This document shows, one piece after another, positions 9,561 to 18,640 of a stretch of 64,000 nt of DNA. Origin of the DNA: Chrysophaeum taylorii (taxonomy: Eukaryota > Sar > Pelagophyceae > Pelagomonadales > Pelagomonadaceae); NCBI GenBank assembly GCA_029834535.1, contig JAQMWT010000078.1:1-64000 (forward strand), written 5' to 3'. Below the pieces are notes generated by a model. It saw nothing but the letters and a program-made list of their open reading frames with translations. It made no database searches and had not been told where the DNA came from. How positions within the stretch are numbered: the stretch's first letter is position 1; every line of letters begins with the position of its first letter. The translations under genes were made by a program, and so were the position numbers.

Positions 9561-10012
9561 ATGGTGCTGCTGCTGTCGTCAAGGTTTTTGCTTGTCGCGT
9601 GCGTCGCGCTCGCCGGCGCCGAGGTCGCCCTCGACATCACCAACTTCGACGAGGTCGTCGGCACGACCCCCTGGGTCATCGAGTGCGTGATGGAAGTGCG
9701 CGCGCGCGACGTCATCGCAGGTTCGCCTCAGACATGTGCATGTCTTGCAAGGAATTTGCGCCCACGTGGCACGCCTTCGCTGCCAAGGTCGAGGGTATCG
9801 AGGGTCTCGGGGTGGGGCGCGTCAACATCGACAAAAAGGTTGGCCTCCAGCTCGCGCAACGGACTCCAACCGTTCTTTCGAAAATCCCCAAGGTCATCTT
9901 CATGCCTGCCCCCGCCACCAGCAAAGAGTACGTCACTTTGGACGGCACTTCCGTGCCTGCTCTCCTCCTCCAGCTCGCCCAACACTTCCCCTTTAACCCA
10001 AGCGAACTTTAG
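9561..10012 (+). CDS. Secretory-pathway thioredoxin-domain protein
   Basis: Two exons (9561-9682 and 9721-10012) around a 38-nt GT-AG intron give 137 aa. Without splicing the frame breaks before the active site; with it the protein reads TTPWVIEFASDMCMSCKEF, the beta strand and CxxC of a thioredoxin fold with Cys-Met-Ser-Cys in place of the usual CGHC or CGPC. An N-terminal hydrophobic signal (LLLSSRFLLVACVALAGA) directs it to the ER. A conserved cis-Pro region (QRTPTVLSKIPKVIFM) follows at the expected distance. It probably acts as a small disulfide oxidoreductase in the secretory pathway. No KDEL-type ending is present (ends PSEL). Its stop codon overlaps that of the next, convergent gene. 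Confidence 0.85.
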
Positions 10013-10974
10013 ACGACGCCTCCGCGGTCGTTGTAGTTGCGGCGAGGCGCCTCGTACCCCGGGAGGTGCTCGTATTCCTTTCGCAGGCGGCGGTACTTCT
10101 CGTGGAGCCGGTTCGAGACCACAAAGTACGTCCCGAGGCGGACAATAGCATCGAAGCTCGTGACCACCGAGAAGAGCTTGCCAAGATAATTGACGATGAA
10201 CTTGCAGCTCCAAATGTCGTCGAAGGGCCAGTCGCCCCACCGCGGCTCGGTGATGAGGTTCGCGTTCCACGCGGGGAGGCCGTGCGTCTGGAGCCAGATC
10301 CGGAGATCGACGTGGTCCTCGCTCTTAGAGAGCGACTCGACGGCGTGCTTTTCCACGGCGCGCCAGAACACAAACCTGTTTTGGAGGTTCGCGCGCCAGG
10401 TGTGAAGATACGCGGCAACCGCCGCAGCCATCGTGATGTAGATGAGGCTCCAGACGCCGTTTAAACTGAAGACGAGAAAAAATGCTGAGCTCATGAGGAA
10501 CGACAGACTGATTCGCGTCCAGTACCAACAGCCATCGCTTGTTCGAGCACGCAACGGCGCCGAGCGGTCCTTGGGGTCCTGAATGTCGACTTGTGCTCGC
10601 AACTTCCATCGCGCGAACGCCGACGGAAAGATGACCAGATCCTCCTGAACTGTCGCGATTTCCATTATTGCCCACACGGAAATGATCGTCGCAAACATCG
10701 CGTACGCCATCGCGACGTGGTGTGCTATGATCTGCAAATTGTATGGCCCCGCCTTGCCCGTCGGCATCAGCATGATCTCAGCAAATGCGACCGTCATCAC
10801 CAGCGTGTTCCCGATCGCCCAGTTCTCGCCCATCTGGACCTGAGCCGCTTTCAGCCCCATCGGTTCCCGCTCTTCGCCCTTGCTCCCGAACTTTGACCAC
10901 ATCTCGCACACATTCTCTAGCTCCTCGTTGCTCAGTTTGTTCGAGTGCTCGCACCACTCATCGGAGCAGGACAT
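10009..10974 (-). CDS. Multi-pass membrane protein, family unknown
   Basis: A 321-aa intronless protein. At least four hydrophobic segments are visible: around WAIGNTLVMTVAFAEIML, the stretch QIIAHHVAMAYAMFATIISV, SLSFLMSSAFFLVF, and SLIYITMAAAVAAYL. Hydrophilic, charged ends flank them, and the C terminus is strongly basic (HEKYRRLRKEYEHL). I see no enzyme or channel signature. The ATG at the protein sequence MSCSDEW is chosen; the open frame continues eight codons upstream only through a TTG. The gene is convergent with the thioredoxin-like gene and the two stop codons share bases (TTAG: TAG on plus, TAA on minus). Confidence 0.7.
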   Translation of the reverse strand: MSCSDEWCEHSNKLSNEELENVCEMWSKFGSKGEEREPMGLKAAQVQMGENWAIGNTLVMTVAFAEIMLMPTGKAGPYNLQIIAHHVAMAYAMFATIISVWAIMEIATVQEDLVIFPSAFARWKLRAQVDIQDPKDRSAPLRARTSDGCWYWTRISLSFLMSSAFFLVFSLNGVWSLIYITMAAAVAAYLHTWRANLQNRFVFWRAVEKHAVESLSKSEDHVDLRIWLQTHGLPAWNANLITEPRWGDWPFDDIWSCKFIVNYLGKLFSVVTSFDAIVRLGTYFVVSNRLHEKYRRLRKEYEHLPGYEAPRRNYNDRGGVV

Positions 10975-11509
10975 TATGACGAACTTCAAGAACTTCAAAA
11001 CCCGACCCCCTAACTAACCCTTCTTTTGCTTCGCTCCGCCCTTCATACTACTCCTTAAAAACTTCTTGGAAAGTTCGTCAAGGATTCAACACAGTGTCGC
11101 CGCGCCGTGGGGGTATTATATCGACGCTTGGAGTATTTATTCATTTATTTGCCCGAGGGGGCATATGCCGCGACGCGTCGACGGGCCTCAAGGACCTTGA
11201 TGCACCCGCAAGGCTCGATCATGGAAAACCCCTTTCTTCCCCCTGCCGAATGACATGATAGGGACGTAGCTTACTTTCAAAAATGTCCTTAAACTGCCGC
11301 TCAATTGAATGTTTCTGTACTTATGGGCAGTTGAACTCGATCTCAGAGGCGCCAGGTCAGGGATGTATCGATACATCCCGTGCCGAATAGCATTATGTTC
11401 AACGAGGTCAACGAGAGAGAATTTTTTACACCCCGACTAAATTGAATTCGCCCCCAAAAAACTGCTGTCGCGACTGATCGACTTGTTTGGGTAGGTGACA
11501 TCGGAGACG
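10975..11509. other. Intergenic region, nothing recognised
   Basis: About 535 bp between a minus-strand gene start and a plus-strand gene start. AT-rich patches (ATTTATTCATTTATTT near 11130) are present. No ORF above 62 codons and no repeat of note. Confidence 0.5.
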
Positions 11510-14500
11510 ATGAGTAGTTGGCTTCCGCGGTTCAACTCAGGCTCGGCGCTGAGTTTGGAGCCAACGAAGGGCGACAAAGCTCCTCCGGGGTCTTGCTCGG
11601 GGATGTCATCACTCTCGTTGTCTTGCCCCTCGACGACCCCGATCGGCGGTCCCGACGCAGCCTGGCTCAAGGTGATATCGTCGGTTGCAGATCGCGACGA
11701 GACCGCGCCAGAGGGCAGCGGTTGTGACACGCCGCCGCGAGAGATTTTTTCGTCGCCATTGATTCATCGGGACGACGACGGCGTGCAAAACAGCGTCGTC
11801 GGCACGTTTGGCATAGTTTGCGAGATTCTCGAGTTGGAGAGGCAACACCAGGAGGCCATCAAAGCCTTGCGATTGGAAGCGGAACGGCGATCGATGGGAT
11901 TCGAAGACGAACGCCAGCGCCACGTGGTTGCTGTGCTCGACGAACGAGAAGAGCGCGAGCGTTGCGAATACGAGCTCGCCGCCGCGCAAGACCAGCAAGC
12001 ACTTGTAGGGGACCAGCTCGCCCAGCACGTGGCAGCCGTTGCAATTGAGCGCTTTCTGCGCGAACAGTGCGAGCGTGAGCTTGCGGACGAGAAACGTCGA
12101 GGAGAAGGGTGTTGCGACGAGCGGGTCGCGACGCTGCATCGCGAGCTCGAACAGACGCACCAATCGCTCGCCCATGCGCAAAAGCGCTCTGCAGGCCAGG
12201 GCGACGACCTCGAACGGGTAGTCGATCGCACGCACGTGGCGCTGAACCCTTCGTGGGAAACAAGCGAGCTCGATCGCATGGGCCGCGACGCGAAATTGGG
12301 TCAACTAGAGCGCGAACTAGCTAAGCCGCGCGAAGCAATAGCAAAAGAGCAATGTAGCGAAGAGATCGACCACGCGCAAGCGAAAGAGTTCGATCGGGAT
12401 TCGGAACGTACGAGAGAGGCGCTCGCAGACGAAGAACGGAGCAAAAATTGTCGACAGCAGAGCAGTCGCCTCGACGCCGAACAACACGAAGCGCTCGAAC
12501 TCGAAAACGCTCGAGATGCTCTCGCCGCCGAGAGGACACGGCACGAGCAGTGCGAGCGCCTTGCGGCCAAGCAACGCGACGACCTCGTGTGTGATCAAGC
12601 CGAGTTCGCCGAGGAATGTGAAGCGCGCTTGTGCCAGACGGGCGATGAATGCGAGCGCCTTCGTCAAGAGCTGGCTACCGAGCGGCGTCGGCGCGAAATA
12701 TCCGAGCAAGACGTAGTGCACGAGTGCGACGGATTGTGCAACAAACTCGCAAGCGAACGGCGGCGTCGCGAGAAGTCCGAACATGACCTCTTCCATGAGC
12801 GCGAACACCTTTGCGACGAGCTCGCCTGCCATCCGCGAATTCGCGAGAAGACCGAGTTGGAATTTGAAACAACAACAAAGCCGCGGGCAGACCTCGAAGA
12901 GCGAAGGGCCTATGGGAATCGCGAGATGGCACAGGAACTCGAGCGTTTGCGGCTGGAGCTCGACTGTGAGCGGAATCGACGCGAGAAACTAGAGCGCGAG
13001 CTAACGACCGAGCCATCAAGCCGTCGCAAAGAAGCCGACGAGGAGCTCAGAAGGATACGGACTGACCTCGCCGACGAGCGGCAAAAGTGCGAGTCGTGCG
13101 AACGTAATGTCGCTGCCGTTATCGAGCGCGTGCGTGGCGATATAGACGACGAGCGAAGTCGGCAGTCGGAACATGCACTTGTTGAAACACGAACGCGGGA
13201 CGTCGACCGCCACGTGAGCGAGACCCAAAAATTGCGCGACGAATTGACCGCAGAGCGGGCAAGAAGAGAGGCGTGCGAAAAAGAATTGGTGAACCAGGGT
13301 GCTAACGTCGAGACTAACGTGAGCCAGCAACGGGCTGACTTGGATCGGTTGAGCGCTGAGCTCACGACCGAACGGCACTGGCGAAGCGAGTTTGAGCGCC
13401 AGCTTGACGAGCACGCTCGATTGTATCAAAGCCAACTCGAGACGAACAAAGCGCGTGCAGATCGCCAAGCCGAACTCGAGAGCGAGCTGCAGCGCGCCCG
13501 AGATGCGCTGGACAACGAGCGGACGAGGCGCCGAGCAGCCAAAAAACACGAGATAGCTCTCAAAGTCGGCAGCGGTACCACCACCAAAGCTCCCCTCAAC
13601 GGCGCAATGAGTTCCAAGAGCCGCCAACCAGACGATGAACTTGAGCGCGCGCGCAAGGAGCTGGCCTCTCTAGAGCTGGAGGTCCAGTGCGAGCGCCAAC
13701 GGCGCGAGGCAAGCGACCAGAAGCTTGTCGACGCGCTCGACCGTCAGCACCAATGCAAAGTCGATTCTTGCCAGCAAATCGAGCACGAATGCGAGGCACG
13801 GTCCAAATGCAAAATGCAGGATGAGGATCGCCGCCAACACCGCTGCGACCTGTGCCCGCTTGAAACAGAGCGCGCTTTGGTTTCACCGCCGGGCCGGCCG
13901 GACAGCGTCGAGACCTCGCAGCGACAGCGTGAACGCTGCGAAATGCGCTCCGAAGACGAGCGCATCCGATTCCTCGCCGTGCTCTCAAGAGAGCGAGACC
14001 TCCGCCGGGCCGCTGAGCAAAAGCTTCAGGACGACCATAACATGCACCTGTTACAGGCGATAGCCGACTTCCAGAACATCAAAGGGGAGCTCAAGCGCCA
14101 CTGCGATCTGAGAGCCAAGCGTCGCGGCTATGCCAATGCCGAGCTTGCACGGCAAGCGCACCAAACGCGCGAAAATGAAATTAACCACGAGCTCGTTCAA
14201 GCGAGGAGCGTCTCGAAGAAACCCTCGTTCGAGCGACCCAAGCGCTCATCCACAAAATATTTTTCGCCGAAACTCCGTGATTGCTACGTTGTGGGCAAGC
14301 ACGGCCTCAAGCGACGCCGCATGATGTACCACCTCCCCGGCTGCAAACATTTGATGAACTCCAACATCGGCGGCGACGGCGGCGGCGGCGGCAAAGAATT
14401 TCCCATGACCATAGATGAAATCAGGTACATGGAGCATCGGCCGTGCCCATTTTGCGGGCCGACCCCCATCGGCGTGCTCAACAATCGTCTTCTCTTGTGA
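11510..14500 (+). CDS. Giant coiled-coil protein with C-terminal Ada-like metal-binding motif
   Basis: A 996-aa intronless protein. After a Ser/Pro/Gly-rich head (about 90 residues), roughly residues 100-900 are a nearly continuous coiled coil built from Glu/Arg/Leu-rich heptads (ERRRRE, CERELAD-like phrases recur; Cys is unusually frequent within them). The last 80 residues are different: RRMMYHLPGCKHL, a Gly linker, then FPMTIDEIRYMEHRPCPFCG. The spacing (YH-x-PGC ... the F/T-x-x-EA-like helix ... RPCxxC) recalls the small metal-binding fold of Ada-type proteins. I infer a structural, perhaps cytoskeletal or centrosomal, protein with a zinc-binding end. The long frame also opens at a GTG five codons earlier; ATG at 11510 is preferred. 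Exact family not recognised. Confidence 0.8.
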   Translation: MSSWLPRFNSGSALSLEPTKGDKAPPGSCSGMSSLSLSCPSTTPIGGPDAAWLKVISSVADRDETAPEGSGCDTPPREIFSSPLIHRDDDGVQNSVVGTFGIVCEILELERQHQEAIKALRLEAERRSMGFEDERQRHVVAVLDEREERERCEYELAAAQDQQALVGDQLAQHVAAVAIERFLREQCERELADEKRRGEGCCDERVATLHRELEQTHQSLAHAQKRSAGQGDDLERVVDRTHVALNPSWETSELDRMGRDAKLGQLERELAKPREAIAKEQCSEEIDHAQAKEFDRDSERTREALADEERSKNCRQQSSRLDAEQHEALELENARDALAAERTRHEQCERLAAKQRDDLVCDQAEFAEECEARLCQTGDECERLRQELATERRRREISEQDVVHECDGLCNKLASERRRREKSEHDLFHEREHLCDELACHPRIREKTELEFETTTKPRADLEERRAYGNREMAQELERLRLELDCERNRREKLERELTTEPSSRRKEADEELRRIRTDLADERQKCESCERNVAAVIERVRGDIDDERSRQSEHALVETRTRDVDRHVSETQKLRDELTAERARREACEKELVNQGANVETNVSQQRADLDRLSAELTTERHWRSEFERQLDEHARLYQSQLETNKARADRQAELESELQRARDALDNERTRRRAAKKHEIALKVGSGTTTKAPLNGAMSSKSRQPDDELERARKELASLELEVQCERQRREASDQKLVDALDRQHQCKVDSCQQIEHECEARSKCKMQDEDRRQHRCDLCPLETERALVSPPGRPDSVETSQRQRERCEMRSEDERIRFLAVLSRERDLRRAAEQKLQDDHNMHLLQAIADFQNIKGELKRHCDLRAKRRGYANAELARQAHQTRENEINHELVQARSVSKKPSFERPKRSSTKYFSPKLRDCYVVGKHGLKRRRMMYHLPGCKHLMNSNIGGDGGGGGKEFPMTIDEIRYMEHRPCPFCGPTPIGVLNNRLLL

Positions 14501-15352
14501 TCGTTTCGTCCGATCGGGAGAAAGAGAAGTCTAGCGTGTGATGGGAGCCTGGTCTGGGCGAAGACGCTCGAGCTTTCTCTCTCTCGTGCAGTCTCTTAAC
14601 TCCCGCCTCTTGTTTTTGATGCCGGCCAATTTGCTAGTCAATAAATCACGTGTGTACAAACCCTCAGCTTCCTTCGACGAACTACCGAACGCACAGGGCC
14701 CTTCATGCTATCCACGCTGCGCTCTAAGCAGTCGCCCTTGAATACCCTCTCGTTCATCACCACGTAAATTATCATAATTGCGGTAAGCGACCAGGCTCTG
14801 GAATTCATGGAAAAGAAAGAGTGAGATTGGAGAATCGCAAGGAAGACGAACCCCACACACACCCCCCTCTTAGCAGTCGACATTTAAAGACGAAGAGGAT
14901 CACAGGAGGCGACAAAAAAATAAGCAAGAATAGAGAAAATGGAGAGGCAGGCAGAGAAGGGAGATGACGACGACCGGCGAGTGCAAGATAAGAAAAGAGG
15001 CGAACAAAAAGGGTCGCAAAGGACGACGACGACCACTCAAGAAGCGCGCAGTGGCCAACGGGAGGCAACGAGACTGACAAAGCACATAATCGGAAAAAAA
15101 AACAAGAAGATGACGCGCGCGCCCTCTCGCCAAGATCGACGTCAAAATCGCCTAGCAAAGTAGCTAGCGAACCCTCACAATCACTACTCAGATAGTGATA
15201 GTTGTCATTACGTGCTAATCGTCAGCATCATCTCTCGACATAGTCTTCTACTTTACCTCGAGGGGCACAGGGTGCTGCGTGGTGTAGGTCGGCAAGAGGC
15301 AGGAGACGACGTGAAAAAGGAAGAAAGACGAGAAAGGGGCCCAGAGGATGTC
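14501..15352. other. Intergenic region with one terminal-motif copy
   Basis: No gene longer than about 110 codons and none convincing. The only recognisable item is the repeat copy at 14851-14891. The rest of 14.9-15.2 kb is purine-rich on plus (GA-rich), which produces chance ORFs on both strands. Confidence 0.5.
14851..14891 (-). repeat. Copy of the TTTAAA-GTCGACTGC terminal motif
   Basis: Minus-oriented copy: on plus it reads a CCCCACACAC run then CCCCTCTTAGCAGTCGACAT then TTAAAGAC. It matches the copies inside the helicase element at 19.8-20.1 kb base for base in the core, but no other element sequence follows. Confidence 0.7.
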
Positions 15353-16855
15353 TCAGAAGCGCCGAGCACCGGAATTGCGCGAGCTGCCGCCGCCTGGGCA
15401 CGACGACGCATAGTGACCAGGTTTGCCGCACTTGTAGCAAGAGCCTAGTTGTCCATCGCCGCCTCGGCGTTGTCCGGCAGTGCCCGGACAATCTCGGGCC
15501 CAATGTCCCTGACTGCCACATTTGTAACACCCGCCGGAGCGGGCGGTCGTGGGTGGTGGCGCAGAGGCGCCGCCGCAATCGTCGCCGCCGTAATCGTCGC
15601 CGTAGCCACCGCTCAACCTCCCGGGGCAATCGCGAGCGAAATGTCCTGGTTTGTTGCATTTAAAACACACACCGGAACGGTCAGTCACGGGAGGAGCCGG
15701 GGTACCACCGTAGTTCTTTGGGGGGGCGCTGCTGGGAGCCTCGTCAGCCCACTTAAAGTAGCTGCACGGATCGCATTTATAAAACCGCCGGTTCGGGTTC
15801 TTCTGGGTGAAGCTCATGTGCACAACGCAGGGCTGGCCGCACGAGCCACACGCGTGGGCATCGCCTCCCGAGATTTGTTGCTGGGGGCTGCTGGGCACCG
15901 GCGAGCTGCCATGGTTCTTGGTGCGCGGGCTGCTGCTCGGAGCCTCGTCGGCCCACTTAAAGTAGCCGCAGGCTTCGCATTTATAAAACTTCCGGTTCGG
16001 GTTCTTCTGGGTGAGGCTCGTGTGCACAACGCAGGGCTGGCCGCAAGTGCCACAAGCGTGGGCATCGCCTCCCGAGATTTGTTGCTGGGGGCTGCTGGGC
16101 ACCGGCGAGCTGCCATGGTTCTTGGAGCGCGGGCTGCTGCTCGGAGCCTCGTCGGCCCACTTAAAGTAGCCGCAGGCTTCGCATTTATAACACTTCCGGT
16201 TCGGGTTCTTCTGGGTGAGGCTCGCGCGGACAATGCAGGGCTGGCCGCACGTTCCACACGCGTGGGCATCGTCTCCCGAGATTTGTTGCTGGGGGCTGCT
16301 GGGTACTGGTGCGCTGCCATGGTTCTTGGAGCGCGGGCTGCTGCTCACGTCAGCCTCGTCAGCCCACTTAAAGTAGCTGCACGGATCGCATTTATAAAAC
16401 CGCCGGTTCGGGTTTTTCTGGGTGAGGCTCGTGCGGAGAACGCAGGGCTGGCCGCACGTGCCACACGCGTGGGCATCGCCTCCCGAGATTTGTTGCTGGG
16501 GGCTGCTGGGTACTGGTGCGCTGCCATGGTTCTTGGAGCGCGGGCTGCTGCTCGAAGCCTCGTCGGCCCACTTAAAGTAGCCGCACGCTTCGCATTTATA
16601 AAACTTCCGGTTCGGGTTCTTCTGGGTGAGGCTCATGCGGACAACGCAGGGGTGGCCGCACGTGCCACACGCGTGAGCGCCGGGTTGTTCTTCTTCTTCT
16701 TGTGTGTTGCCTAGCTTGGTTCTCTTCAAGGGCGGACTCTGCGGTGGTGTCGGCGACAGGCGCGCGAGACTCTCCTCCCCGTAGGCTGCCGCGGCCTCCT
16801 CGTACAGCGCCTCCTCGTCCTCGGGCGATGGTTCCCAGTCCGGGTCTCCTTCCAT
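15353..16855 (-). CDS. Zinc-finger array: five GRF fingers plus three CCHC knuckles
   Basis: A 500-aa protein, probably a nucleic-acid binder. After an acidic head come five tandem units of about 68 residues (starting near 61, 129, 198, 266 and 334), each with C-x2-C ... KNPNRKFYKC-x2-C-x-YFKWADE, the GRF zinc finger known from topoisomerase III, APE2 and NEIL3. Units are joined by a near-identical linker (SPRSKNHGS, PVPSSPQQQIS). Three CCHC knuckles follow (CFKCNKPGHFARDC, CYKCGSQGHWARDC, CYKCGKPGHYASSC). Units differ by few bases, implying recent tandem duplication; one has Cys in place of Phe (RKCYKC). Plant topoisomerase III alpha has the same GRF-plus-CCHC tail, but no topoisomerase domain is present here. 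The ATG at 16855 is chosen; the frame stays open upstream into the divergent gene by chance. Confidence 0.9.
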   Translation of the reverse strand: MEGDPDWEPSPEDEEALYEEAAAAYGEESLARLSPTPPQSPPLKRTKLGNTQEEEEQPGAHACGTCGHPCVVRMSLTQKNPNRKFYKCEACGYFKWADEASSSSPRSKNHGSAPVPSSPQQQISGGDAHACGTCGQPCVLRTSLTQKNPNRRFYKCDPCSYFKWADEADVSSSPRSKNHGSAPVPSSPQQQISGDDAHACGTCGQPCIVRASLTQKNPNRKCYKCEACGYFKWADEAPSSSPRSKNHGSSPVPSSPQQQISGGDAHACGTCGQPCVVHTSLTQKNPNRKFYKCEACGYFKWADEAPSSSPRTKNHGSSPVPSSPQQQISGGDAHACGSCGQPCVVHMSFTQKNPNRRFYKCDPCSYFKWADEAPSSAPPKNYGGTPAPPVTDRSGVCFKCNKPGHFARDCPGRLSGGYGDDYGGDDCGGASAPPPTTARSGGCYKCGSQGHWARDCPGTAGQRRGGDGQLGSCYKCGKPGHYASSCPGGGSSRNSGARRF

Positions 16856-16907
16856 GATGCTGCAGCTACGTAGTTTCAAAACTAAGTCCAAACGATTTAG
16901 AATAAGG
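16856..16907. promoter_or_regulatory. 52-bp divergent intergenic region
   Basis: Lies between the ATGs of the GRF array gene (minus) and the Misato-like gene (plus). Probable bidirectional promoter. If the upstream ATG at 16854 were used for the plus gene, the two coding regions would overlap at their starts, which seems unlikely. Confidence 0.4.
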
Positions 16908-17942
16908 ATGGAGGTGGTGAGCCTCGAGATCGGTCCCTGCGGCATCGCCGTGGGCACGGGTCTCTTCGACCAGGCGTTTGAGGCGGGGGACCCTCTGCGA
17001 CGCCGCGACGGTGCACCGCGTGCGCTCGTTGTCGACGCGCGACGGCGCGGCGGCATCGTCGTCGACATCGAGGAGGAGGCCGTCGCATGGGACGGCGAAG
17101 TCGAGCGGCACTTGGTGCCCGGGAGGCCCTGGAGCCACGGGACGTTGGTGGAAGCACCATTCTGGGCGGACAGCGAAGCGCTCTCCGGGTTCGACGGCGT
17201 CGCGAGCGGCGCACGAGACGGCGCTCTCGGGTCAGCGTGGTGGGAAGAGATGGACGACGCCGCGCGCAAGGAACTCGAGCGATGCGACGGCGCGTGCGGC
17301 GTGTTGTGCTTCGCCGAGGCGGGGGGCTACGCTGGCGTCGCTGCGTCCGTGCTAGCGCACTTTTCCGACGAATGCACTCGGGCGCCGCGCGTCGCGTGGC
17401 TCGCGATGGTCCCTAATCGCGACGCCGATCTCGGCGCGCGCCTCGCGCGATTCGACGCGACCCTCTCGCTGCGCGAGCTCGTGAGAGCCGCCGACGCCCT
17501 CGCCCCCATCGACGCAACGCGCTCCCTCGTGGCCGCGGGCGCCGCGATCGACCTCGCGACCACCCCTTTCCGGACCCGCTCGTGCGACTTTCCCGCCTGG
17601 ACGAGCCTCGTCACCCGCGACGGGGCCGTCCGCCTCCTCGACCTCGCCGCCGGCGCCTCGAGAGATAAGCTCGCCCCCTTCTGGGGGGACGACTTCCACT
17701 TTAGCGGGGGCGTTCTCGTGGACGCCAAGAGCCCGACACACCCCTTCGCGTGCGCGAGCCTGGGCTCCAGCGCGCGGTCGCGCGCCGTCCCGTTTCTGCG
17801 CGAGGCTGCGGCCGTGGTCGACCCCAGGCACACTCCCGACGCCCGGCGCGCGGCGGCCCACTTCGCGACTCCCCTCGACGACCTCGCGGAGATCCACGCG
17901 GATCTCCTCGCACTCGCCGACGATCACGAAGATGCCGTCTGA
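16908..17942 (+). CDS. Misato/DML1-like tubulin-related protein
   Basis: A 344-aa protein. The start VVSLEIGPCGIAVGTGLFDQ matches the tubulin/FtsZ N-terminal nucleotide loop region. The middle segment CDGACGVLCFAEAGGYAGVA followed by SVLAHFSDE corresponds to the 'ECD-x-LQGFQ ... GFSGV ... LLQDEY' block that is diagnostic of Misato (MSTO1/DML1), and AGAAIDLATTPFR resembles the Misato 'ALDTVTVPYR' segment. Misato proteins act in mitochondrial distribution and in tubulin/actin folding in animals and yeast. It is shorter than animal MSTO1 (about 570 aa). Intronless and very GC-rich. An alternative ATG 18 codons upstream adds a Lys/Arg-rich sequence that is probably 5' UTR. Confidence 0.7.
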   Translation: MEVVSLEIGPCGIAVGTGLFDQAFEAGDPLRRRDGAPRALVVDARRRGGIVVDIEEEAVAWDGEVERHLVPGRPWSHGTLVEAPFWADSEALSGFDGVASGARDGALGSAWWEEMDDAARKELERCDGACGVLCFAEAGGYAGVAASVLAHFSDECTRAPRVAWLAMVPNRDADLGARLARFDATLSLRELVRAADALAPIDATRSLVAAGAAIDLATTPFRTRSCDFPAWTSLVTRDGAVRLLDLAAGASRDKLAPFWGDDFHFSGGVLVDAKSPTHPFACASLGSSARSRAVPFLREAAAVVDPRHTPDARRAAAHFATPLDDLAEIHADLLALADDHEDAV

Positions 17943-18640
17943 CGTCGCTGTCAAAACTATGTTCCTTCCTGATATATGTGGCGGGGTCGAGAGGTGGGTG
18001 CCATGCATGACGCTCCGATGTACCGTTTCCTCCGATATTCCTATGCTTTTTTTGTTGTCGCCGGCGGTTCGTCGTCCCCCGTAATCGCCATGGCCGGAGA
18101 ATGGCGTCGCGCCGACGAAATCAAAGTCGTCGGGATTCGCGAATGGGACGTCGATGCGAGCCGTTCTTCAAACCGACCTCGGGGGGGGGTGTTGCCGGAC
18201 TAGCTGCGAAACGCGAGGCACAGACGACGGCGTCATAAGCGTCGCCGTGTCCACAAGCTCCGTGACTTTTTACGCTCAAGTTGTCTGTCTGTCTGTCTGT
18301 CTGCTGCTGCGGAGGAGGCGAAATTTATACGTCGATGACGCACGTCAACAACAACTCTGCTACCATGCCGTGGGGCGAAGGGCAACCCTGGTGTCGACGG
18401 CCTGAGCTGCATCCACCTCTGGCTTCTCGACACTGGCGACTGCGTCACAAGGATAGCCGCCTGTCGTGACGGGCTCAAATGCACGGCACCGGCGTTCCAA
18501 CACGCTTGGGTCTCCAGCTTGGTAGATTTGACATTTTCTGTAAAACGGCACCGAGTGGGAAGTCGGCTTGCGCACTTCCCAAGTTGAGGGACTACCTCGA
18601 GCGCCAAACTACCGAACTTACACACTTTTCGATCGTGTCC
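17943..18640. other. Intergenic region, no convincing gene
   Basis: Holds a short GC-rich open stretch (ATG at 18090, 37 codons) that may be chance, a (GTCT)n run near 18281-18302 and otherwise nothing recognised. Confidence 0.4.

Noticed and set aside
15449-16714. 421-codon open frame on plus, repetitive and Ala/Val/Leu-rich
   Set aside because: Exact antisense of the GRF zinc-finger repeats; its repeats only mirror those of the minus-strand gene, which has clear Cys motifs and an ATG.
16854-16907. Upstream ATG of the Misato-like gene
   Set aside because: Would overlap the start of the divergent gene and adds only a non-conserved basic sequence.
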